Source of the DNA: Cochliopodium minus
Lineage: Eukaryota > Discosea > Himatismenida > Cochliopodiidae
Length of the DNA stretch: 30,704 bases
Assembly: GCA_024220525.1 (NCBI GenBank)
Contig: JAMYWO010000133.1
Location: 90,612-121,315 of the forward strand
Direction of reading: 5' to 3'
How positions within the stretch are numbered: the stretch's first letter is position 1; each line of letters starts with the position of its first letter. Positions 11,743 through 21,997 of this stretch are shown here, piece by piece. The notes beneath the pieces are model-generated. The model made no database searches, was not told the origin of the DNA, and was given only the letters and a program-made list of their open reading frames with translations. A program made the translations under genes and the position numbers.

Positions 11743-13208
11743 TTAAATGTTGCATGAAATGAATTGGAACAAAAAGTGGAGAATAACTTTGGGAATGGGA
11801 AAATTAGATTTGTAATATTTGTGAATCAACGAAAGAGCAAAGACTTGCTTCCCAAAAGATTTGGGATAACTCAAATGGTTCTCTTTGTTCCATTCTCCTC
11901 TCTGAAATATTTTCATAGCATAACATTTTTTTAAATCAAATTGATATGAATCCCTTCCACCAATCAAATAAAAATTTCCTTTGTGATAAACAGAAGAAAG
12001 AGATTCATTAATATTAATATCTAGATTCTTCTTAATTTTGAAAGGTATTGATTTCCACTTTGCATTTTTTATTTCAAAGCACCAAATCTCTTTGTTATAA
12101 TTTCCGGGACCATAAACATAGAAATTGTCTCCAACTATAGAAACGCCACAATCCCTCACTTTTTTTTCTTTTTCTGTTTTTTTGTAAGGACTACATTCAA
12201 GTGTTTCCCATTTTTCTTGTTTGACGTCATACTTTAAGAAAATTCCCCATTTGTGTCCTCCATATATATAAAAATCATTTTGATAAACGAAAAAAGAATG
12301 AGCAGATCTGTAATCTAAATCATCTTCACATTCAGGTATACAAACTTCACTCCATTTTTTAGAAATGAAATCATATTTGTTAATTTTTCTGAATTGTTTT
12401 TTTTTAATAGAATTGTTGTATCCTCCGTGGATATAAAAGCAATTTCCATCAACAAATCCTCTAATTGCTGTTGCAGAATAAGGTGCATCATCGAGCTTTT
12501 CCCATTCTCTTTTATCCAGATCAAAACTCCACAAATCATTTAAATAGAAACCTTTTTTGAATTCATTATATCCGCAACACACAATCATTTTGTTTTTGTA
12601 CAACCCTGATGCACAATCCATTCTTGGAGGTGGCATTTCCTTTGAATTACAAGCAACATCTTCCCATTTCCCATTTTTACTTTTAAATGAATGAAAAAGG
12701 ATTTATCAAATTTTTTTATTTTATTTTCGTTTTACATTGTTGTATCCAACACACACATTGAGTTCAAGCAAATCATAGTTCCTTCTTCTTCACACATTTC
12801 CTCTTCGTAACTTCCACCAAAAACATAAATTTTATCTCCATAAACAACACTGCAACTTGCATTCTTTTGGGTGGAATGTAAAAGATCAGATAAAATAAAA
12901 AATCAAATAATATTTTTTTTTTGTTTGAAAATTTGTTAGTAAAAATGATTGTTAATTGGATCAATATTCATCAACATATACAAATGATAATATGATTATT
13001 TGGATCTCATTGATCAATTATATAGTATCTTTTGTTGAGATATAAAAATTGATCCAAATCATATTGAACAGATTAAATTCTCACAAAAAAATTTTCAATA
13101 AAAAGGAATATTAATTTTGATTTTGACAATTGAATATGATTTTACCTTTTTGGTGGGAAGATTATCTATTCTTTCCCAATCAAATTCAATTCCTTCTTTA
13201 TTTTCCAT
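11743..13208 (-). CDS. Kelch-repeat protein, copy 2
   Basis: Predicted exons in coding order: 13208-13146, 12863-12736, 12679-11743; 375 residues in one frame. It starts MENKEGIEFDWERIDNLP. Blades include KIYVFGGS, DLWSFDLDKREW, CFYIHGGY, DFYIYGGH, KNAKWKSIPF and NFYLIGGR. It ends with the family tail RGEWNKENHLSYPKSF...FPIPKVILHFLFQFI. Only 61 bp separate its stop from the start of copy 1, so the genes are packed head to tail. The large third exon is 937 nt, the same length as in copy 3, and the intron positions match, which shows a recent tandem duplication. A protein-binding role is inferred from the fold. Confidence 0.9.
12960..13075. repeat. Intronic palindromic repeat, related to one near 11160-11260
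   Basis: In the first intron of kelch copy 2 an arm AATATGATTATTTGGATC is followed about 50 nt later by GATCCAAATCATATT. A related stretch with ATATCAACATACAAAATGAT, GATCCAAATTGGATCTCATT and a following TATAGTAT lies in the third intron of copy 1 (about 11160-11260). It may be a small fold-back element or just shared intron ancestry. Confidence 0.45.
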
Positions 13209-13339
13209 TCTTTACTTAAAATTCTCAATCTTAATAGAATGAAAGAGGAATGATAAATCAAGAAAACAATTTTTTTTAATTTTTAATTTCAAAAATGAAG
13301 ATTCAAAAAAAAAAAAATAAAAAAAAGAGAATTAAAAGT

Positions 13340-14860
13340 TTAAATGTTGCAAGAAATGAATTGAAAAAAATAATGAAGAACAACTTTGGGAAGAGGAAAC
13401 TTGGATTTGAAATACTTGTGGATCAGAGAAAGAATGAAAACTTGATCCCTAAAAGATTGGGGGTAATCCAAATGGTTTTCTTTGTTCCATTCTCCTTTCT
13501 GAAATAATTTCACAACATAACAATAATAAATATTTTTGTCACGATCATCTCTCCCACCAATCAAATAAAAATTTCCTCGATGGTAAACAGAAGAATGAGA
13601 GTATACAGTGTTAATTGTTTTACAGAATTTTATAACAAGTGGGATTGCTTTCCATTTGTTAGTTTTCAGTTCATAACACCATATCTCTTGTTTGTAATAA
13701 TTAACAGGACCAAAAAAATAGAAATTTTTTCCAACAATCGAAAAACTAGATTTTTGAACTTTTTCGTCAACTTCTGCTTTAAAATAAGGAGTAAAATCTA
13801 AAATTTCCCATATTTCTTGTTTGATATCATATTTGATGAAATGAGTTTCTTTGTTATCATTGGATCCCCCGTAAATATAAAAGTTATTTTCGAAAACAAA
13901 GAAGCAATGATCAGACCTAAAATCGAGACCTTTTTCACATTCTTTCGTCACAACTTCGCTCCATTCTTTAGATATCAAATCAAATTTATGAATTTTCCTA
14001 AGTCTCTTATTAGTATCTTGATCAAATCCTCCATGTACATAAAAGAAATTCCCGTCAACAAATCCTTTTAAACCGTAAACTAAGAAAGGTGCACTTGGTA
14101 GTAATTCCCATTCTTTTTTGTCCAAGTCAAAACTCCAAAAATCATCAAAGAATTCATCTTCGCTTTTTCCACCATATATTATCATTTTGTTTTTGTACAA
14201 ACCCGATGCACAACTCGCTCTTGGGCTTGGAACTTCCTTAGAATTATACACAACATTTTCCCACATTCCATTTTTTCTGATTGAAAAGAAAAATTATATT
14301 TCATAAGGAAAAATAATTTGAATAATTTGGATGTAAATATCAATTGTATATTTAAAGATCTCTCCAATACAGAGATAAATGATTCTTTTTTTTTTTGTGT
14401 TAAAAATATATGTCCAGACATTATATTAATTTAAAAAAAGAAAATATTTTCCAAATGTCGTCAATTTCAATTTTATTTTTTATTTCTTTACATTGTTGTA
14501 TCTAATACCCACATTGAATTCAAGTAAATAGGATCTTTATCTTCATGATCATCATCTTCTTCACTATCATATGATATTTCAACAAACTTCCCTCCAAAAA
14601 CATAAATATTGTTTCCATAAGCAACACTGCTATGCTTAAACTATAAAAAAAAATTCTTAATTTAAGATTCTTAATTTTAATAAGATAAATATTTCGATCA
14701 AATGAATTAAAATAATAGTTCTATTTCAAACGAATATCTTTCAGATTAAGAAATTATAAAGAACATTAATAATATTGAATAATGAATATAGTTTTACATT
14801 TTCGGAAGGAAGATCACTTATTGTTTCCCAATCGAATTTAATACTTTCTTTATTTTCCAT
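13340..14860 (-). CDS. Kelch-repeat protein, copy 3
   Basis: Predicted exons in coding order: 14860-14798, 14640-14492, 14276-13340; 382 residues. It starts MENKESIKFDWETISDLP and has the same layout as copy 2, with an acidic insert (SEEDDDHEDKD) in the first blade. Blades include IYVFGGK, DFWSFDLDKKEW, FFYVHGGF, NFYIYGGS, EIWCYELKTNKW and NFYLIGGR. The C-terminal tail ends RGNFYLIGG...FPLPKVVLHYFFQFISCNI-like and is the best conserved part of the family. Its FPLPKVVLHYFFQFI segment faintly recalls an F-box helix (LPxEVLxxIFxFL), which would make these kelch/F-box-like adaptors in reversed order. That reading is speculative. Confidence 0.9.
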
Positions 14861-14960
14861 TCTTCCAAATTTAGTAGAATAATTCGAGAGATTGTTGGAA
14901 TATTCAAAAAGACAAATTTTTTTTTAATTTTTTATATCAAAAATTGAGATTCATAAATAA

Positions 14961-15780
14961 ATGTTGCAAGAAATGATTTCAAAAAGTAGTTTGGGTTGCA
15001 TATTACCATTTTTTTGTAATATTGAATCATAGTTAATTTGTTTCCAATCAAAACAGGATCTCTTTGTATATTCTCATGACAATAAACATAAAAAAAACAT
15101 ATAAACAATCAATTGAAAAATTGCAATCTCATATTTCAATCATCTCCATCTTTGTTATAAGGGATGCACTAAAATGTTTTCAATTTTTCTTTTGAAATTA
15201 TACATGAATAATTAAATTTGTTTACTCATAGTTGTTACTCATTGTTGTTTTGGTGAATAAAAACCAGTGGGAAGATCTATCTTCAAGAACTTTTCCTTTC
15301 ACACATCTCAATACAATTTATTTGAGAATTTTTCTGAATTATGCTAATCCATAAATAATGCAATCATGAATAAGAACAAAATGTAAATTAAAATATCCTT
15401 TAATACTAGCACTATAATAGGAAGGATCACCAAGTTTTTCATTTTTTTTGCAAAAACTCCATTCATCATTAAAGTGATCATCCTTGGAATTAACAATTTC
15501 TCCATTTCCATTGTTACTTCAATAACATTTATCAATAGTATTTTCATTTTATCCAATATTCACAAGTAAATTGTATCTTTTTCATGATCATCATCTTCTA
15601 CTATATTCCCTCCAAAAACACATAAATTTTGTTTTTAAACATATCAAATCAACTTTACTTATCCTTGATGACAGGCTTTATTTAATTATTTTATTTTTAC
15701 AAAAATAAATTTTAGATTGCTAGAAGTTATTATTCTTTCCCAATCAAATCCAATCTCTTCATCTTTTTGATTTAAATATC
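14961..15780 (-). pseudogene. Decayed kelch-repeat gene, copy 4
   Basis: Pieces of the family occur in the right order with broken frames. At 15720-15765 is an exon 1 relic (EIGFDWERI), at 15560-15640 an exon 2 relic (Y/VFGG followed by acidic residues), and at 15350-15530 a stretch reading HFNDEWSFCKKNEKLG and then SIKGYF, equivalent to FDDFWSFDLDKKEW. Near 14961 the 3' terminus ATGTTGCAAGAAATGA matches copy 3. Large internal parts, including later blades and most of the conserved tail, are missing. It is the outermost and most eroded member of the array. Confidence 0.8.
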
Positions 15781-16001
15781 CAATATTTCAAATTAGAACT
15801 TTATTTTTTTTATTCTATTATTTTTAAATATGAGTCATGATAATGATTTTAGGTGATATTACAAGTATAATGTGATTTGACAACTCAATTTTAAAAGTAA
15901 TAGTCGATCTTAGCTTCAGTAATCGATAAAACTAAATATATTTAAAAAAAAAAAAGATAAAACCCTCTTTTTTCATAAATTTTTTTCTTCTTTTCAAAAA
16001 T

Positions 16002-19000
16002 ATGGAAGAGAATCTAAGAGAACAACTTGTATCAGTTTTTGAAAAAAAGGATGTCTCATACATCAATGGAGGAATAGAGAAAATATCAAAAATTTTGGAT
16101 ACAGATCTCCAAAAAGGGCTAACTAAAAAACAATTGAATGATCCAAAAAGAAAACAATTGTAAAGATATAACATATTTATAAAATTTCCCCTTTATCAAT
16201 TTTTTTTCAAGTTATGGCATTAACAAATTGCCTGAAAGACCTCCAAAATCATTTTTTGCTTATTTCTTCGATGCACTCGAAGATACCACCATCATCATTT
16301 TGATTGTTGCTGCAGTCGTATCCATTATTCTTGGAGTGGCAGTAGAAAAAGAAAGTGGAGGATGGATTGAAGGGACAGCAATTTTATTTGCTGTTGTGAT
16401 TGTAAGAGAATTTTAATATATAAATAATCATCTTGTTTTTTTCAACATGAAGGAGATATAATCTTCATATCTCATAAAAAAATAATTAAATTTTTATCAA
16501 AAATATTTAAAATTTAGACCTAAAATTGATTTTTTATTGATTTGATTTTTTGTCAATTTATATTGACATATTCACCATCAATTTTCATTTTATATTCAAT
16601 CAACTTTGATTAATTATTAAAATTTAATTATTTTTTAATTTTTATTTTATTGTAGGTTGGATTCGTCACAGCTGGAAATGAATTTAGCAAAGAAAAACAA
16701 TTTAGAAAATTGGCAAGAGTATCTAATGATATTCTTATCAAGGTTATCAGAGGGGGACAACAAATAGCTGTATCAACATTCGATATAGTTGTTGGAGATA
16801 TTGTATATTTAGAGGCTGGAGATAAAATATGTGCAGATGGAATCATTATTGATCATGATGGTAAAAAAAAAACTAAAATTTTGTATTGAAAAATAAAAAG
16901 CAAAATATTATTTAATTCAATCCAAATTTATTTTAATAATTCAAAAATTCATCAAATTTTCTTTTTCATTATCTTACAGATATGAAATGTGATGAATCCC
17001 AAATGACAGGAGAAACTGATGCAATCAAAAAAGGTCCAAACTCTCCATACCTTCTTTGTGGATGCCAAGTCTTAGATGGTAGAGGTACCATGTTAGTAGC
17101 TGCAGTTGGTCCACATACTCAATGGGGAAGAATCAAAGCGCTCGTAATGAAAGAAGGAGAAGATACTCCACTTCAAATTCATCTTGAAGAATTGGCAGAG
17201 TCCATTGGTAAAATGGGTCTTGTTGCTGCAGCATTTACTTTTGTAAAAAAAAAATTTTTTTTTTATTTACACTATTTTTTATTTATTTAAATTATTTTCT
17301 TTCCTAAAATTTTCTTTGTTTTTGTAGATCACTTTGTTTGTTAAATGGATCGTTCCTTTGTTGGGAAACCCTAATCACTCTTTTGGATGGCAAGATATTG
17401 ATGAACCTGTTGACTTCTTATTGACCGCTATCGTAAAAATTTTATGAAACACTTTTTAAAATCTCCAATTTTATTTTTTAAATAATGTAATTTAGACCAT
17501 CGTCGCAGTAGCAGTACCTGAAGGATTACCATTAGCTGTCACCATTTCTCTTGCCTACAGTATGTTCAAAATGATGAAGGATAACAACTTGGTGAGACAT
17601 TTGGAAGCTTGTGAAACTATGGGAGGAGCAACCAACATCTGTTCTGATAAAACAGGAACTTTGACCGAAAACAGAATGACAGTAGTAGAAGCAATCGTTG
17701 GAGACAAATACTTCAGCAATCTTGAAAGAGAAAACGTAAATTTGAACGAGAAAGTTGCTGACTTGTTCGCAAAATCTGTATCCCTTTGCAGTACCGCTTT
17801 CTGGACTTTGGACGAACAAAATTTGAGAAGGTATGTAGGTTCCAAAACCGAATGTGCTTTGTTGGAATTTATTGAGAAGTCCAAGTATGAATTTTCCGAA
17901 ATCCGTAGCTCTAATCCTATCAAAAAGATGTTCCCTTTCAACTCCACTAAGAAGAAAATGACTGCTCTTTCCGCCGGAGAAAGTGGAAGAGTTCTCATTT
18001 GGTCTAAAGGAGCTCCAGAAAATATGATCACCTTTTGCAATCAATATGTTGATGAAAACAATCAAACCCAAAAGTTGGACAACGAAAAATCCGAGCAATT
18101 GTTGAAACAAGTCGAAAAAATGGCAACCAAAGGATTGCGTACTATCGCTATTGCTTACAAGTCTGTTGAAGAACCTAGCGATTGGGAGACCTTTAAAGAA
18201 CCTTCTACTGGATTTACTTTGATCGGAATTTGTGGTATTAAAGATCCTGTAAGAAAAGATGTTCCTGGGGCTGTTGCCACTTGTCAAGTATAAAAAAAAA
18301 TTTTTTTTCAAAACAAATTATTTCTTATAACAAATTAATTTTTTTAAAAAACAAAAATGTTTAAAATGAATTAATTTTTTTTAACAAATTAATTTTTTTA
18401 ACGACTAACAAAATTTTTTTTTTCAAATGGATTCTCATTATAACAAATTTTTTTATTTTTTTGAATAGAGAGCTGGAATCTACGTAAGAATGTTGACTGG
18501 AGATAACATCTTGACTGCTAATCACATTGCTAAAGAATGTGGTATCCTTAAAGAAGGAGGAGTCAGTATGGAAGGACCTGAATTCCGTAAGTTGAGCGAC
18601 AAACAACTCGACGAGATCATTCCTAAGCTCCAAGTCCTTGCTCGTTGTTCTCCACAAGACAAGTACCGTCTCGTTCATCGTTTGAAATTCTTGGGAGAAG
18701 TCGTCGCGGTAACTGGTGATGGTACCAATGATGCTCCTTCTCTTGCAGAAGCTGATGTTGGATTTTCTATGGGTATTGTAGGAACTGAAGTAGCAAAGGT
18801 GATCCTTTTGAAAAAAAAAATTTATTTTTTTGTTTTTACTTCAATAATTTTATTGTTTATTATTATTTATTTCATTAATTTTATTTTTGATTTTTACTTT
18901 ATTTTTTATTTTTTATTTTTTACTTTTATTTTTTATTTTTTATTTTTCATTTTATTTTTTTTATTTTTTTTTTTATTTTTTATTTTTTGTGTACTTTTCT

Positions 19001-20490
19001 TTAGGAAGCTTCTGATATCGTTCTTCTTGATGACAGTTTCAACAGTATCGTCGCAGCTGTGATGTGGGGAAGAAATGTGTATGACTCCATCAGAAAATTC
19101 GTACAATTTCAAGTCACCGTCAACATCGTTGCAGTAACCTTGGGTGAGTTAACAAATAAATACAATTAAAATACTCATTTTTTTTCTTTCTTCATTTTTT
19201 TTCTTTTTGAAAAATTTTTTAATTTTGTTAATTTTTTAGCATTTATTGGAGCTGTCAGTTATGGTGAATCTCCTCTTACTCCTATCCAAATGTTGTGGGT
19301 AAAAAAAAAAAAATTTTTTTTTTTTTTCAAAACTTTTTATTTTTCAATATTTTTTATTTTTTATTTGAAATTATTTACTTTTATTTATTTTATTGTATTT
19401 ATTCTTAATTTTAGTACAAAATTTTTTAAATTCATTTTCCAATTAATAGGTTAACTTGATTATGGACACAATGGCAGCTTTGGCTCTTGCAACTGAAAGC
19501 CCACACAAATCCCTCCTTGACAGAAAGCCTTACGGAAGACACGAAAACATTCTCACACCAGCAATGTGGAGGTAAAAATTTAAAAATTATTTTTTAAATA
19601 TTTTTTATTAATTTTATTTTTATTTTTATTTTTTTATTTAATTTTTTTTAACAATTTTTTTTAACAATTTTTTTTTTAAATTATTGTTTATAGAAACATC
19701 TTGGGACAAGCAATTTGCCAATTGATCATCATGTTCTTTTTGATGTATTTACCTCACAGAATCCCTTACTTCGGCTTGCCTCCTCCTGGAAGCTGGACCA
19801 CCCTCCAAACTGACTTGCATCAAACCCTCATCTTCAACACTTTCGTTTGGTGCCAAATCTTCAATGAGTTCAATGCAAGAAAACTTGGAAATGGTAAAAA
19901 AAAATTAATTTATTTTTTAAAATTTTTTAAAATTATCCTTTTATTTACAAAAAAATTTTTAATCGTTAAATATTTTTTTTTTAAAATAACGTTTTTTCTT
20001 TTTTTAATCATTAAATATTTTTAATTTTTTTTTTATTAACGAAAAGTTTTTTTCTTATTTTTTATTCTTAGAATTGAATGTCTTTGTTGGATTGTTTGGT
20101 AACACTATTTTCGTGGGAGTTTTGATCTTCACCGTCACCGTTCAAATTCTCATCGTCCAATTCGCTGGCCGTTTCGCTTCCTGCGTCCCCCTCTCCTTCA
20201 CCCAATGGGTCGCTTGTGTTTTCATCGGTTCCTCCAGCGTCCCTGTCGGCTTCTTGTTGCGTTTGATTCCTATTTCCACCATCGGTAAGAACGATAAACC
20301 TAAAGATGGTCTTGAAGCCTTCGATATTAAAGATTCTATCGTCTCTGTTAGAAATGCCAGCAGACAAATCATCATTGCTCAACGTATTTTGCAAAACTTG
20401 AACAAGATCCAGAATGATCAGTTGAAGAAGTACGATGTCTTGCCTGTTGATGAGAGCTTTGATACTACTGAATCTAAAAAGGACAAATAA
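16002..20490 (+). CDS. Plasma-membrane-type calcium-transporting ATPase (P-type IIB)
   Basis: Predicted exons: 16002-16159, 16212-16401, 16656-16860, 16980-17242, 17328-17432, 17496-18287, 18469-18798, 19005-19143, 19240-19298, 19450-19571, 19694-19893, 20072-20490; 993 residues with every join in frame. It pumps Ca2+ out of the cytosol with ATP. Seen in order: the first membrane pair after [18 protein letters not shown]; the actuator loop with [19 protein letters not shown] (315-322) in the fourth span; CSDKTGT with phospho-acceptor Asp358; WSKGAPE in the nucleotide domain; [15 protein letters not shown] (653-661); and [16 protein letters not shown] in span six, typical of PMCA rather than SERCA. 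The C-terminal tail after the last span is about 80 residues, with a possible amphipathic helix [18 protein letters not shown] that could be regulatory; a long calmodulin-binding tail is not seen. Exons 6-12 use more C-ending codons than exons 1-4. Confidence 0.96.
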
Positions 20491-20586
20491 ATGAATTTCT
20501 TATCTTTTTTTTTTGTATCAATTTCAAAAAAACGATTTTGGAACACAAAAAAATTAAATTAATTTAAATTTATTATTTTTTTTATA

Positions 20587-21789
20587 TTAATTTTTTGAAT
20601 AAAAATTTATATTATAAAAAAAACAGAAAAGAACAACAAAAAATAACTGGATGATACTTATTGTCAAATAAGGTGAAATAAAATAATTATTCAAGTAAAG
20701 ATTTAAAAAGAAAGAAGATAGAACGAAGAGGACAAGTGAAGCCAAAAAAGAAGAAGTGAGAACAAAATCCTTCCTTTTTTGGTTTTTCATCAACAGTTGT
20801 TTCATCAAAAAAACAATCAAGAAAATAAGAATGAGATCAAATAAAAAGATGGGAATAAAAGTGATTGTCCATCTTATTTTATCTGAAAAAACATTGACGA
20901 TGGAAAGATGTAACAAAAAAGTAAAAAAGCAAGCCAAGAAGAAGAGAACGAACATGATGGAAGAAGAATTGGGATCGATTTTCTTCTCTTTTTTCAAGGA
21001 ATAAACGCACAATATAGCATTTAATATAGATAAATGTAGTACTATCATAATAATGTTCCAATTTAAGTATATTATATTGTCTAATTTGAGGCCTACTAAA
21101 AAAAAGAAAGAAGAAAGAAAGAAGATTACTAAAGTGAATATAAAAATCGATTTTTTCGAGAAGAAAAACTTTTCGTTCCAAAAATAAATGTAAAACCATT
21201 TTTTTTGGAAAGAATAAAGAGAGATGATCATCTGGATAAGTAGGAGAGTGAGAAAAGAAAGAATGGGCAAAAAAATCATTGAAAAACTAGTGTTATAAAT
21301 ACTTGCTGTTGTCACTTCTAGCATGGTCACGCTTATCAAACAATATATTGGGATGGAGATCAGATAGTAGATGATCAACTTCTTTATATCCATCATCCTC
21401 TTCATGAATTTAAAATCATCGGTGTGCATTATCTTTAATCTATCATCTCCCTTTGAATTTATCTTGTTCAAAATATATTCCTCTTTGTATTTGTTGATGA
21501 ATTTATGATTGTTGTATTTATCAGAGCTCACTATGTTTCCAAATGATAATAATACTGTAATATTCTTATCAGGTTGATAATATTTCATTTCTTTTTTTTC
21601 ATTGAATTCCCTATCGATCATATTTCTCCATATCATCCCATTCTTATTTATCATCTCATAAAACTTCTTATTTACTTGTGTCAATCTACATATTTCCTTT
21701 GAATCCAGATATTCACTGATTTTAGTCCATATATCTTTATTAAGAAATTTATCTGTTTTTGTATTGGTGAAATCATTCTCCAAATTCAT
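20587..21789 (-). CDS. F-box protein with about eight membrane spans
   Basis: A single uninterrupted frame of 400 residues starts at the ATG at 21789. Residues about 16-58 fit an F-box: DIWTKISEYLDSKEICRLTQ, then NKKFYEMINKNGMIWRNMI with the usual Trp near the end. Residues about 137-396 contain some eight hydrophobic segments, for example IIYYLISIPIYCLISV, FLPILSFLTLLLIQMIISL and WTITFIPIFLFDLILIFLIV. The F-box binds Skp1 in SCF ubiquitin ligases, so this would place such a complex at a membrane; that is inference. The span pattern with TFIP..L.DL.L resembles the protein at the right edge of the window and loosely the TMEM185-like group. The lack of introns is unusual here. It is convergent with the ATPase (96 bp) and divergent from the RING-like/Sel1 array (208 bp). 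Confidence 0.85.
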   Translation of the reverse strand: MNLENDFTNTKTDKFLNKDIWTKISEYLDSKEICRLTQVNKKFYEMINKNGMIWRNMIDREFNEKKEMKYYQPDKNITVLLSFGNIVSSDKYNNHKFINKYKEEYILNKINSKGDDRLKIMHTDDFKFMKRMMDIKKLIIYYLISIPIYCLISVTMLEVTTASIYNTSFSMIFLPILSFLTLLLIQMIISLYSFQKKWFYIYFWNEKFFFSKKSIFIFTLVIFFLSSFFFLVGLKLDNIIYLNWNIIMIVLHLSILNAILCVYSLKKEKKIDPNSSSIMFVLFFLACFFTFLLHLSIVNVFSDKIRWTITFIPIFLFDLILIFLIVFLMKQLLMKNQKRKDFVLTSSFLASLVLFVLSSFFLNLYLNNYFISPYLTISIIQLFFVVLFCFFYNINFYSKN

Positions 21790-21997
21790 CCAGAGGCCAG
21801 ATAATGAAAATGAAAACTAACCAAAATTTTTTTTTAATTTTTTTGAATGGTGAATTAAAAAGATATGAAAATAACTTAACTGTCAATTATTGAATGAAAC
21901 ATTCTCTTTCCCTCAACAATTTAAAGAATAATAAAATTGTGGGAAATTCAATCAATAAAAATAAAAAAATTAAAAAAAAAAAATCGTTTTAATCCAA
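21790..21997. promoter_or_regulatory. Bidirectional promoter region (inferred)
   Basis: These 208 bp separate the start codons of the minus-strand F-box/membrane gene and the plus-strand RING-like/Sel1 copy 1. Both promoters must lie here if transcription starts near the ATGs. No specific element is recognised. Confidence 0.35.

Noticed and set aside
17532-18311. Minus-strand 259-residue open frame
   Set aside because: It lies entirely opposite exon 6 of the calcium ATPase, whose motifs are unmistakable, and has no recognisable features of its own.
18799-19062. Phe-rich extension after the ATPase GTEVAK segment
   Set aside because: It is read-through of the intron starting gtgatcc at 18799. 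The family sequence resumes exactly at 19005.
20068-20394. Minus-strand acidic open frame (108 residues)
   Set aside because: It is the complement of the last ATPase exon, where C-rich codons happen to leave the other strand open.
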